Below, in pieces: positions 23,770 to 30,696 of a DNA stretch of 30,696 nt. A program made the position numbers and the translations under genes. The DNA is from JBBRLG01 sp038231495. Lineage in GTDB: Bacteria > Planctomycetota > Planctomycetia > Gemmatales > Gemmataceae. The stretch lies in NCBI GenBank assembly GCA_038231495.1, contig JBBRLG010000013.1, positions 1-30,696 of the forward strand, read 5' to 3'. The stretch's first letter is position 1, and every line of letters starts with the position of its first letter. The notes beneath the pieces are model-generated. The model worked only from the letters and a program-made list of their open reading frames with translations, was not told the DNA's origin and did not search any database.

Positions 23770-26700
23770 ATGAACCCGATCGTTTTCGCGCTGCGCCGGC
23801 CCGTCACGGTCCTGGTGCTCATGGTCGCCCTCCTCGGCGGCGGCGTCTTTTCGTTCACCAAGACCAAGGTGGACGTCTTTCCCAGCCTCTACTTGCCGGT
23901 CATCTACGTCGCCCAGCCCTACGGCGGCATGGACCCCGCCCAGATGGAAGGGCTGATCGCCAACTACTACGAATACCACTTCCTCTACATCGGCGGCATC
24001 CAGCATGTCGAGTCGAAGAGCGTCCAGGGCCTCGCCCTGATGAAGCTCTACTTCCACCCCGGCACCGACATGGCCCAGGCGCTCGCCGAGACCATCGCCT
24101 ACGTCAACCGCTCGCGCGCCTTCATGCCGCCCGGCACCGTGCCGCCGTTCGTCATGCGCTTCGACACCGGCAACGTCGCCGTCGGCTACCTCGTCCTGTC
24201 CAGCGACACCAAGAGCATCGGCGAAATCCAGGACCAGGCTTTGTTCAAGGTCCGGCCCATGTTTTCCACAATCCCGGGCGTGTCGGCCCCGCCGCCGTTC
24301 GGCGGCAACGCGCGGGCTGTGGTCGTGCGCGTCGATCCCGACCGGCTGCGCGCCTACAACCTCTCGCCCGAGGACGTGATCAAGGCGCTGACGGCCGGCA
24401 ACGCGGTCAGCCCGTCCGGCAACGTGCGCATCGGCGACGAGATGCCCATCGTGCCGTTCAACGCGATGGTGGCCCAGCCGAAAGAACTGGGCAACATCCC
24501 CATCCGGCCGGGCCAATCGATCTACTTGCGCCACGTCGTCACGTCGATCGACGACGCCACCGACATCCCGACCGGCTACGCCCTCGTCAACGGCCGGCGC
24601 GCCGTCTACATCGTCGTTACCAAGCGGCCCGAAGCCTCGACCCTCGACGTGGTAAATGCCGTCCGCGCCAACCTGGCCAACATGCGGGCGGCGCTGCCGC
24701 CGGGCAGCGACATCAACATCAGCTTCGAGTTCGACCAGTCGCCGCACGTCACGCAGGCGATGCGGGGCGTCGCGCTGGAAGCGCTGCTCGGCGCGGCCTT
24801 GACCGGCTTGATGGTGCTGCTGTTCCTGCGCGACTGGCGCAGCGCCATCGTCGTCGTCCTGAACATCCCGCTGGCGCTGCTCGGTTCGATGATCGCGCTG
24901 GCGTTGACCGGCCAGACAATCAACCTCATGACGCTGGGCGGGCTGGCGCTGTCGGTCGGCATCCTCGTGGACGAGGCGACGGTCGAGGTCGAGAACATCC
25001 ACACGCAGCTGGAGAAGACGGGGTCGGTGGCGGTCGCGGTGCGCCGCGGCAACGCGGAGACGGCGGTGCCGCGGCTCCTGGCAATGCTGTGCGTCCTGGC
25101 CGTGTTCATCCCGTCGTTTTTAATGCAGGGTGCGGCCCGCGCCCTGTTCGTGCCGCTGTCGCTGGCCGTCGGTTTCGCGATGATTACGTCCTACCTGCTT
25201 TCCAGCTCGTTCGTGCCGGTGCTGTCGGTATGGCTCTTGCGCGGCAACGCGGAGAAGGCTGCGCCTTCTCACGCCGGTCCGGGTGCGCTGGCCCTGGCGT
25301 ACGCGCGGGTGCTGGGTGCCGTGACCGCGCTGCGGTGGGTCGTCGTCCCCGCCTACTTCCTCCTGGCCGCCGTGCTGGTCGCGGCAACCTACCTGCTCGT
25401 CGGCGTCGAAATCTTCCCCAAGACGGACCTGGGCCAGTTCCAGCTGCGCTTACGCGCCCCGCCGGGCACGCGCATTGAAGAGACTGAGGAGATTGTCAAG
25501 GAAGCGCTGAAGGTGTGCTCCGAGGAGGTCGGCGCGGATAACATCGCCATCTCGCTGGGCTACGTCGGCGCGATCCCTTCGAGCTACCCGATCAACACGA
25601 TCTACCTGTGGTCGAGTGGGCCGGAAGAGGCCGTGATGCGCGTGGCCCTCAAGCCGGGCGGCGGCCGGCGAGTGGAGCAACTGAAGCCCGTCCTGCGCGA
25701 AAAGATATACGCCCACCTCAAGCAGTGGCTCGCCGAGCGCTGGCGGGCGAAGCAGCTGCCGGAGGAGCAAATCGCCAAACGGCTCGGCGAACTGCGGCTG
25801 TCGTTCGAGCCGGCGGACATCATCAGCGACGTGATGAGCTTCGGTTCGCCGACGCCGGTGGAGGTCGCGGTCAGCGGCTCAAATCTGGACAACACCAAGG
25901 CGTACGCCCGCAAGGTTCGCGAGCAGTTGGGGGGATTAGATTACTTAAAAGACCTGCAATACGGCCAATCATTGGAATACCCGACGGTGGCGGTGACGGT
26001 GGACCGCGAAAAGGCGGGCATGAACGACGTGTCGGCGGAGGACGTGGCCCGGTCGCTCCTGGCGGCCACGTCGTCGAGCCGGTTCGTGGTGCCCAACTAC
26101 TGGGCCGATCCGAAGACCGGCATCGGCTACCAGGTGCAGGTCGAAATCCCGCAGGCGAAGATGGACAGCGTCGAGGCCGTGCGGACGATCCCGGTGAAGC
26201 GCCGCGGCGAGGGCGCGTTGCTCCTGCGCGACGTGGCCGACGTAAAAGAAGGCACCATGCCGGGCGAGTACGACCGTTACGACACGCGCCGCACCGTGAG
26301 CCTGACGGCGAACGTCGAGGGCGAAGACCTGGGGCGGGCACTGGCCGGCGTCCGCCGGGCCGTGGCCGCGGCCGGCGCGCCGCCGGAGGGCGTGAAGGTG
26401 GACGTGCGCGGCCAGGCGACGCCGCTGCGCGACATCTTCTGGGGTCTGGGCGTCGGCCTGGGTCTCGCGGTGGTCGCGATCCTGCTCATGCTGACGGCCT
26501 ACTACCAGTCGCCGCGGCTGGCGCTGGTCGCCGTGGCGTCGGTGCCGGCGGTGCTGGTCGGCGTCGGCCTCATGCTACTCGTAACCCGGACGACGCTGAA
26601 TTTGCAGTCGTTCATGGGCGCGATCACGGCGGTCGGCGTCGCGGTGGCCAACGCGATCCTCCTCGTCACGTTCGCGGAGCGCGCCCGCGGGGAGGGAATG

Positions 26701-27027
26701 TCGGCGGTAGACGCCGCCGTCGCGGGGGCGCGGTCGCGCGTGCGGCCGATCCTCATGACGAGCGCGGCCATGATCGCCGGCATGGTGCCGATGGCGCTGG
26801 CCCTGGGCGAAGGCGGCGAGCAGAGCGCCCCGCTGGGCCGCGCGGTGATCGGCGGTCTCGCCGCCGCCACGCTGACGACGCTATTCATCCTGCCCGCTGT
26901 CTTCGCACTCGTGATGGGCTGGTGGCGCGTCCGTTCCGTATCGCTCGACCCGAACGACCCCGGCAGCGCCCATTACCACCCGACCGACACTACCCCGGAG
27001 GGGCCGCACGATGTCCCGACTCGCTAA
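23770..27027 (+). CDS. RND-family efflux permease (AcrB/MexB-like fold)
   Basis: This 1085-residue inner-membrane pump has the duplicated RND plan: an N-terminal helix (about 12-32), a first periplasmic loop (about 35-335), six helices, a second periplasmic loop (about 560-870) and six more helices. The TM4 proton-relay motif reads GILVDEATVEVEN, with D401 conserved and the second AcrB aspartate replaced by E402. In TM10 the AcrB relay lysine is replaced by alanine (A960 in GVAVANAILLVTF). This pattern is shared, as far as I recall, by a group of RND pumps outside the classical HAE1 type. The substrate is unknown. The adaptor gene overlaps the 3' end by 17 bases. No TolC gene adjoins, so the channel is presumably shared. 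Confidence 0.92.
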   Translation: MNPIVFALRRPVTVLVLMVALLGGGVFSFTKTKVDVFPSLYLPVIYVAQPYGGMDPAQMEGLIANYYEYHFLYIGGIQHVESKSVQGLALMKLYFHPGTDMAQALAETIAYVNRSRAFMPPGTVPPFVMRFDTGNVAVGYLVLSSDTKSIGEIQDQALFKVRPMFSTIPGVSAPPPFGGNARAVVVRVDPDRLRAYNLSPEDVIKALTAGNAVSPSGNVRIGDEMPIVPFNAMVAQPKELGNIPIRPGQSIYLRHVVTSIDDATDIPTGYALVNGRRAVYIVVTKRPEASTLDVVNAVRANLANMRAALPPGSDINISFEFDQSPHVTQAMRGVALEALLGAALTGLMVLLFLRDWRSAIVVVLNIPLALLGSMIALALTGQTINLMTLGGLALSVGILVDEATVEVENIHTQLEKTGSVAVAVRRGNAETAVPRLLAMLCVLAVFIPSFLMQGAARALFVPLSLAVGFAMITSYLLSSSFVPVLSVWLLRGNAEKAAPSHAGPGALALAYARVLGAVTALRWVVVPAYFLLAAVLVAATYLLVGVEIFPKTDLGQFQLRLRAPPGTRIEETEEIVKEALKVCSEEVGADNIAISLGYVGAIPSSYPINTIYLWSSGPEEAVMRVALKPGGGRRVEQLKPVLREKIYAHLKQWLAERWRAKQLPEEQIAKRLGELRLSFEPADIISDVMSFGSPTPVEVAVSGSNLDNTKAYARKVREQLGGLDYLKDLQYGQSLEYPTVAVTVDREKAGMNDVSAEDVARSLLAATSSSRFVVPNYWADPKTGIGYQVQVEIPQAKMDSVEAVRTIPVKRRGEGALLLRDVADVKEGTMPGEYDRYDTRRTVSLTANVEGEDLGRALAGVRRAVAAAGAPPEGVKVDVRGQATPLRDIFWGLGVGLGLAVVAILLMLTAYYQSPRLALVAVASVPAVLVGVGLMLLVTRTTLNLQSFMGAITAVGVAVANAILLVTFAERARGEGMSAVDAAVAGARSRVRPILMTSAAMIAGMVPMALALGEGGEQSAPLGRAVIGGLAAATLTTLFILPAVFALVMGWWRVRSVSLDPNDPGSAHYHPTDTTPEGPHDVPTR

Positions 27028-28390
27028 CCCTTTGCTGGCGCTGCCGCTGCTCGCCGTGCTCGCCGCCGGCTGTAACCAGGCCGGACCGCCGGTCGTGCCA
27101 CCTTTAGCGGAGGCAACCGAAGCGGTTTTGGTGAAGGCCGCCAAACCGCGGCGCGAGACACTGCACCGGTCGATCGAGCAACCCGGCACAGTCCGCGCCG
27201 ACGAGGAGGCGCCGCTCTTCGCCAAGCTGCCGGGCTTCGTGCGCAAGGTTTACGTGGACATCGACCAGGAGGTTAAAGGGCCGGTGCTGGACGACAAGGG
27301 CACCACGCTCACGCCGGGCACGCTGCTGGCAGAAGTGGACCTTCCCGAAACGGTGGCGGAGTTGAGTTACAAGGAAGCGCTCGCCGCGCAGGCGGAGTTG
27401 GACGTGGAGCACGCGCGGAAAACGGTGACGGTCGTGGACGCCAGCGTGACCGCCGGCGCGGCGGCTGCCGAGGAGATGCGCGCCGGCCTGCGCCGCACCG
27501 AAAGCAATTACGAACGCCGAGAGTCGGAGTTGCAGCGCGCCCGCGACCTGGTGAAGAAGGAGGTCATTAACAAGGGCGTCCTGGACGAGACGTTGGACGA
27601 GTTCCGCTCCGCGGAGGCGGCGCGCGGCGAGATGCGGGCCAAGGTCGATTCGGCGGTGGCGGCGTTGGCCAAGGTGGGGGCCGAGCGCCAGCTAGCCGAC
27701 ATCGGCGTCCGCCAGGCGGAGGCGCGGCTGAAGGCGGCACGCGCCGAGGTCAAGCGGCTGGAGGCGTTGGTGCGCTACGGCGAGATTCGCGCGCCGTTCG
27801 ACGGCGTCGTCACCCGCCGGCGCGTGGACGCCGGCGCTTTCTTGCAGCCGATGAACGGCGTGACCGCCGAGCCGATCCTGGTAGTAGCACGGCAGGACCC
27901 GGTGCGCGTTTTCGTCGAGGTAACGGAGTTAGACGCCGCACTCGTCAAGAAGGGCGTCAAGTGCAAGGTGCGTTTCCAATCGCTGGGCAATCGCGAGGTG
28001 GCCGGCGAGGTGACGCGCACCGCTTGGGCCTTGAATCCGACGACGCGGACGCTGCTGACGGAGATCGACCTACCCAACCCCGATAAGAAACTGCGGCCCG
28101 GCATGTACGTTTACGCCCGGATCGAGGCGAACCTGCCCGGCCGCCTCGTCCTGCCGGCCACGGCGGTGCAGAAGCAGGGCGATGCGACGGTGTGTTACCG
28201 GATCGCGGACGGCAAGGCGGTGCGGACGCCGGTGCAGCTGGGCGTGGCGGACGGCCCGTGGGTCGAGGTGCTCAAGGTGCGCAAGCCCGGCATGCCGGAG
28301 CAGTGGGCGGATTTTACGGAGGACGGGGAGTACGTCGCGGACAACCTGGCGTCGGTGACCGACGGGCGGGCGGTCCGCACCGGGGACTAA
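27011..28390 (+). CDS. RND periplasmic adaptor lipoprotein (HlyD family)
   Basis: This 459-residue adaptor partners the RND pump. Residues 1-20 form a lipoprotein signal peptide with lipobox LAAGC. The first lipoyl half is followed by a long coiled-coil hairpin (about 115-250, rich in E, A, R and K), the second lipoyl half IRAPFDGVVTRRRVDAGAF, then beta-barrel and membrane-proximal domains with LRPGMYVYARIE and RLVLPATAVQKQGD. It is longer than typical (about 370-400) because of the coiled coil and C-terminal strands. GGAGGGG at 26997-27003 lies 7 bases before the ATG, inside the RND gene. Pump before adaptor is the reverse of the common acrAB order. Confidence 0.92.
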   Translation: MSRLANPLLALPLLAVLAAGCNQAGPPVVPPLAEATEAVLVKAAKPRRETLHRSIEQPGTVRADEEAPLFAKLPGFVRKVYVDIDQEVKGPVLDDKGTTLTPGTLLAEVDLPETVAELSYKEALAAQAELDVEHARKTVTVVDASVTAGAAAAEEMRAGLRRTESNYERRESELQRARDLVKKEVINKGVLDETLDEFRSAEAARGEMRAKVDSAVAALAKVGAERQLADIGVRQAEARLKAARAEVKRLEALVRYGEIRAPFDGVVTRRRVDAGAFLQPMNGVTAEPILVVARQDPVRVFVEVTELDAALVKKGVKCKVRFQSLGNREVAGEVTRTAWALNPTTRTLLTEIDLPNPDKKLRPGMYVYARIEANLPGRLVLPATAVQKQGDATVCYRIADGKAVRTPVQLGVADGPWVEVLKVRKPGMPEQWADFTEDGEYVADNLASVTDGRAVRTGD

Positions 28391-28419
28391 CGCCGGCCTG
28401 AACGACGCCCGCTTTGTGC

Positions 28420-28448
28420 TTGACACGTCCCCTGCTCGCTCTGATACC
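28420..28448 (+). promoter_or_regulatory. Sigma-70-type promoter of the toxin-antitoxin pair
   Basis: A perfect TTGACA -35 (28420-28425) and GATACC (28443-28448) are separated by 17 bases, giving a leader of about 40 bases before the antitoxin ATG. The -10 matches only 3 of 6 bases, as can occur in autoregulated promoters. No clear operator palindrome is visible. Confidence 0.6.
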
Positions 28449-28493
28449 CTTCTTAAAGGAAGCAAATGTTCGATTCCCAGGAGGTGAAAGCCG

Positions 28494-28718
28494 ATGAAAA
28501 CGGAATTGACGCCCGTTTTTGAATTGAGCTGGTCGGAGAAACTACAGCTAGTCGAAGACCTCTGGGACGATCTGGCGTCTACACCGGACCTGGTCCCGGT
28601 TCACGACTGGCAAAAAGAAGAACTGGCCCGTCGCAAGGCCAACTATTTGCAAAACCCGGGTTCGGGAAGTTCTTGGGAAGAAGTGAAGCAAAGGATTCGG
28701 GCACGCCATGGCCGTTAA
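28494..28718 (+). CDS. Antitoxin of the putative addiction module component family
   Basis: This 74-residue protein matches the small helical antitoxin family described as putative addiction module component: LSWSEKLQLVEDLWDDLAS near 11-29 is its signature helix, followed by WQKEELARRKANYLQNP and a C-terminal segment SWEEVKQRI that would bind the toxin. It neutralises the RelE/ParE toxin encoded next and probably helps repress the promoter. A full-consensus Shine-Dalgarno, AGGAGGTGA (28479-28487), lies 6 bases before the ATG, so the antitoxin should be made in excess. It overlaps the toxin gene by 11 bases. Confidence 0.87.
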   Translation: MKTELTPVFELSWSEKLQLVEDLWDDLASTPDLVPVHDWQKEELARRKANYLQNPGSGSSWEEVKQRIRARHGR

Positions 28719-29007
28719 ACTGGTCATTCTGCCCGAAGCCGAAACCGACATGGCGGAAGCCTACGCCTGGTACGAAGAGCAGCGCGCCGGGTTGGGAGAA
28801 GACTTCTTCAGCCGGGTCGATGCCTGCATTAAAGCTGTGCAACGTTCGCCGGAAATGCACGCGTTTTATCACGAAACGTATCGGCGTGGGCTGGTCCGGC
28901 AGTTTCCCTATGTGGTCTTTTACGAATACGCGAATGACACGGTAACGGTCTATTGCGTCTTCCACACGTCGCAAAACCCGGCGAAATGGCGAAAACGGTT
29001 GCCATGA
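28708..29007 (+). CDS. RelE/ParE-family toxin
   Basis: This 99-residue protein has the RelE/ParE fold: LVILPEAETDMAEAYAWYEEQ (about 5-25, shown in part by its motif AEAYAWYEEQ), LGEDFFSRVDACIKAV as the helical pair, and the core strand RRGLVRQFPYVVFYEY, ending in VYCVFHTSQNPAKWRKRLP. RelE toxins cut ribosome-bound mRNA while ParE toxins poison gyrase; the residues here do not decide which. The C-terminal H-x-x-x-x-P pattern is common in bacterial members. It is out of frame with the antitoxin and starts within it, so translation is coupled. The pair sits between unrelated genes, as TA modules often do. Confidence 0.87.
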   Translation: MAVKLVILPEAETDMAEAYAWYEEQRAGLGEDFFSRVDACIKAVQRSPEMHAFYHETYRRGLVRQFPYVVFYEYANDTVTVYCVFHTSQNPAKWRKRLP

Positions 29008-29016
29008 ATAGGGTCC

Positions 29017-29058
29017 GCAGTGACTCACTGCTTCGAGGCACTACGAAATAGTTCGTAG
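29017..29058. terminator. Two small inverted repeats between convergent genes
   Basis: GCAGTGA (29017-29023) and TCACTGC (29025-29031) form a 15-base near-palindrome, and CTACGAA (29041-29047) pairs with TTCGTAG (29052-29058) around a 4-base loop, overlapping the minus-strand stop codon. The 33-base gap separates the toxin stop from the cysteine desulfurase stop, so these are terminator candidates; neither is strong. Confidence 0.35.
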
Positions 29059-30174
29059 TCGGCGCACGACCCCGACGACGCGCCGGGCCGCCTCGTCGAT
29101 CTCAGCTTCCGTCAGCAACCCACTCAGGCTGAAGCGCATTGCCGAGTGCAGTACGTCGTCCGGCACGCCCATGGCCTGCAACACCGGCGACGGCAGCAAC
29201 GAACCGCTCGAACACGCCGAACCCGTCGCGCACGCCACGCCAGCCAGGTCGAAATTCATCAGCAGCGCGTCGGCTTTGATGCCGGGGAACGACACGTTGA
29301 TCGTGTGCGGGATGCCGCCCTCTTCCGGCCCGTTCAGCACGAGCGGCGCGACCGCCGCCCGCAGCTGGGCGAGGAAACGTGTGCGCAGGCGGGTGACCGT
29401 TTCGCGGCGCTGATCCCGTTCGGCACAGGCGCGATCGAGGGCCGTGGCCAGGCCGACGGCGAGGGCGACGGGTTCGGTGCCCGGGCGGTGGCCGCGCTGC
29501 TGGTGGCCGCCCCAGGCGCGCGGCCGCAGCTTGGTGCCGCGGCGCAGCACCAACGCGCCGACGCCCTGGGGGCCGTGGAACTTGTGGGCGCTGAGCGTCA
29601 ACGCCGTGACGCCCAGGGCGTGAAAATCGACGGGAATCTTGCCGACGGCCTGCGCCGCGTCGCAGTGGAAGAGAGCCCGGCCCGCGACCCGTTCGGCCAG
29701 CGCCGCCACGGGCTGGATGCTGCCGGTCTCGTGGTTGGCCAGCATCACGCTGACCAGGCGTAGGTCGGGGTGCAGCTGTGCTTCCAGACCCTCCGCGCGG
29801 ACGACGCCGACGGGATCGACCGGCAGGTAATCGACGGCGAAACCCGCGTGCGCGAGCTGGCGCAACGGCTCACTGACGGAGGGGTGTTCGACCGGGCTGG
29901 CGAGCAGACGGGCGGGCGGGTCGCCGCACAAGCCGAAGAGGGCAAGGTTGTTCGCCTCGGTCGCGCCGCTGGTAAAAACGACTTCATCGGGGTAGGCGCG
30001 CAACAGGGCGGCGGTTTGTTCGCGCGCGTCTTCGATGGCGCGGCGCGCGCGGCGGCCTACCTGGTGCGCACTGGCGGGGTTGCCGTAGGCACTGGTCAGA
30101 TAGGGCCGCATCGCCTCCCACACGGCCGGGTGAACCGGCGTGGTGGCGTTGTTGTCGAGGTACAGGCAGTCCAT
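29041..30174 (-). CDS. Cysteine desulfurase (NifS/IscS family)
   Basis: This 377-residue PLP enzyme removes sulfur from cysteine for Fe-S cluster assembly, tRNA thiolation or molybdopterin sulfuration. It opens with LYLDNNATTPVHP, contains TSGATEANNLAL, HETGSIQPV and HCDAAQAVGK, binds PLP at K198 in SAHKFHGPQG, and carries the catalytic C321 in ATGSACSSGS, which defines the group I (NifS/IscS) loop. The ATG at 30174 is chosen over an extension to 30207 because family conservation begins at MDCLYLDNNA. No iscU or regulator gene is adjacent. The leader has three perfect hairpins. It might supply sulfur to MoaD, but nothing in the layout proves this. Confidence 0.93.
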   Translation of the reverse strand: MDCLYLDNNATTPVHPAVWEAMRPYLTSAYGNPASAHQVGRRARRAIEDAREQTAALLRAYPDEVVFTSGATEANNLALFGLCGDPPARLLASPVEHPSVSEPLRQLAHAGFAVDYLPVDPVGVVRAEGLEAQLHPDLRLVSVMLANHETGSIQPVAALAERVAGRALFHCDAAQAVGKIPVDFHALGVTALTLSAHKFHGPQGVGALVLRRGTKLRPRAWGGHQQRGHRPGTEPVALAVGLATALDRACAERDQRRETVTRLRTRFLAQLRAAVAPLVLNGPEEGGIPHTINVSFPGIKADALLMNFDLAGVACATGSACSSGSLLPSPVLQAMGVPDDVLHSAMRFSLSGLLTEAEIDEAARRVVGVVRRLRTIS

Positions 30175-30183
30175 AAGCGTCAA

Positions 30184-30267
30184 ACCCCACCCAACGGTGG
30201 GGTCCAAAGACGGTGGTTTCGCCTGCGTCCGCGGACGCCGCGGGGAAACGGCAGTGGCGCAGCCACT
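30184..30267 (-). repeat. Three consecutive hairpins in the cysteine desulfurase leader
   Basis: ACCCCACC (30184-30191) pairs with GGTGGGGT (30196-30203) around CAAC; GCGTCCGCGGACGC (30225-30238) is a perfect 14-base palindrome; AGTGGC (30253-30258) pairs with GCCACT (30262-30267) around GCA. They lie between the small membrane-protein gene and the desulfurase start on the minus strand. The third resembles a repeat I associate with Gemmata-group genomes. Confidence 0.45.
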
Positions 30268-30283
30268 CGTTCCGTGATTCTAC

Positions 30284-30388
30284 CTACTTCTTCGTGAACT
30301 TGCGTCCGACGACGAAGTAGACCATGACGATCGCCAGGACGGCCATGGTGCCTAGCAAGACGGGCAGCGGAATAAAGTCGATGCTCAC
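30284..30388 (-). CDS. 34-residue single-pass membrane microprotein
   Basis: On the minus strand a GTG at 30388 opens a 34-codon frame ending in TAG at 30284-30286. A strong Shine-Dalgarno AAGGAG (30397-30402 on the plus strand) sits 8 bases upstream. The product begins SIDFIPLPVLLGT, has a single hydrophobic helix (about 6-27, including MAVLAIVMVYFVV) and ends in a basic tail (GRKFTKK), which predicts an inner-membrane protein with N-out, C-in topology. I recognise no family. Ribosome-binding site, hydrophobic profile and basic tail together make it a likely real gene. It is upstream of the cysteine desulfurase on the same strand, about 110 bases away, separated by hairpins. Confidence 0.6.
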   Translation of the reverse strand: MSIDFIPLPVLLGTMAVLAIVMVYFVVGRKFTKK

Positions 30389-30482
30389 AGTAAAAGCTCC
30401 TTCAGGCGACCTGCGGAAGAAACGACGTTGCTAAACCATAGGTCACAATCGGGACGGGCACGACAAAAATCGGTGGGGAATG

Positions 30483-30523
30483 AAAGGCAAAAGGCAAAAG
30501 GCAAAAGGCAAAAGGCAAAAGGA
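30483..30523. repeat. Heptamer tandem repeat AAAGGCA
   Basis: Five exact consecutive copies of AAAGGCA (30483-30517) followed by a partial copy (30518-30523). This is a simple-sequence repeat, not a CRISPR array: the unit is 7 bases and there are no spacers. Confidence 0.9.
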
Positions 30524-30595
30524 AATCAAGAAAGCAGCAAGAAGCCATTGCATTTGGCTTCTATTTTTGCCGTAACCGTTCGCCGGCATCAACTA

Positions 30596-30696
30596 CTCCC
30601 CCCCTTACGACGGGGGGGCGGGGGGGGGGGGTCGCCATGACGAAGTAACTGCAATCGTTCTTGACCCCCCCTACCCCCCCTTCGTAAGGGGGGGAG
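30596..30696. repeat. Inverted pair of C-run/G-run elements at the right edge
   Basis: A plus-strand unit with a 7-C run, TTACGA, C and G7-C-G12 (30596-30631) is mirrored by a unit with C7-TA-C7, TTCGTAA and G7 (30665-30696) on the other strand; 33 bases separate them. The element is cut by the window edge. The G-runs could form quadruplexes. The pairing and the TTACGA core suggest two inverted copies of one dispersed repeat. Confidence 0.6.

Noticed and set aside
22612..25002. 796-residue minus-strand open frame
   Set aside because: It lies antisense to moaA and the RND gene, is rich in H, D, R and V as expected from the complement of GC-rich codons, and shows no domain.
23691..25478. 595-residue plus-strand open frame
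   Set aside because: Out-of-frame shadow of the RND pump, dominated by R, G, P and A.
30483..30523. Possible CRISPR-like repeat
   Set aside because: The unit is only 7 bases and contiguous, with no spacers and no cas genes.

Overview
The window looks like a chromosomal piece of a high-GC Gram-negative bacterium, most probably a planctomycete of the Gemmata group. This is inferred from gene style and layout: an exported squalene-cyclase-repeat protein, a MacB split into permease and ATPase genes, an Lhr-type giant helicase, a retropepsin-like protein, a degenerate M24 protein, and gaps filled with GC-rich palindromes, heptad repeats and C/G-run elements. No database was searched. No tRNA, rRNA, CRISPR array or complete insertion sequence is visible.

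Layout. 1-3986: the tail of an upstream gene, then a ureohydrolase (minus) divergent from a gamma-class carbonic anhydrase, a peptidase-M24-like protein that appears to have lost its metal ligands, and GDP-L-fucose synthase (minus). 4392-9922: a MacAB-TolC-type efflux operon in the order adaptor, permease, ATPase, outer-membrane lipoprotein, preceded by a leader with competing inverted repeats. 10083-15696: an exported prenyltransferase-repeat protein and an Lhr helicase, the latter with a promoter that predicts a leaderless mRNA. 15739-17111: a retropepsin-like protein (minus), a small probably frameshifted ORF, and about 0.7 kb with no convincing gene.

17112-23694 is a tight seven-gene run: folE, an integral membrane protein, a membrane zinc-ribbon protein, a fused GlcD-GlcF-type FAD/Fe-S dehydrogenase, moaD, moaE and moaA. 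It joins two GTP-to-pterin enzymes (FolE and MoaA) with molybdopterin synthase and a large flavin/Fe-S oxidoreductase. 23770-28390: an RND pump and its lipoprotein adaptor, overlapping by 17 bases. 28494-29007: a type II toxin-antitoxin pair with its own promoter. 29041-30388 (minus): an IscS/NifS cysteine desulfurase and, upstream, a 34-residue single-pass membrane protein. The right edge is low-complexity repeat sequence.

The least explained features are the set of perfect palindromes in gene gaps (two placed to affect translation of macA and moaE), the zinc-ribbon protein whose second ribbon is split by a membrane hairpin, the M24 pseudoenzyme, and the folE-moa operon with two uncharacterised membrane proteins. 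I found no clear-cut new defence or mobile system.
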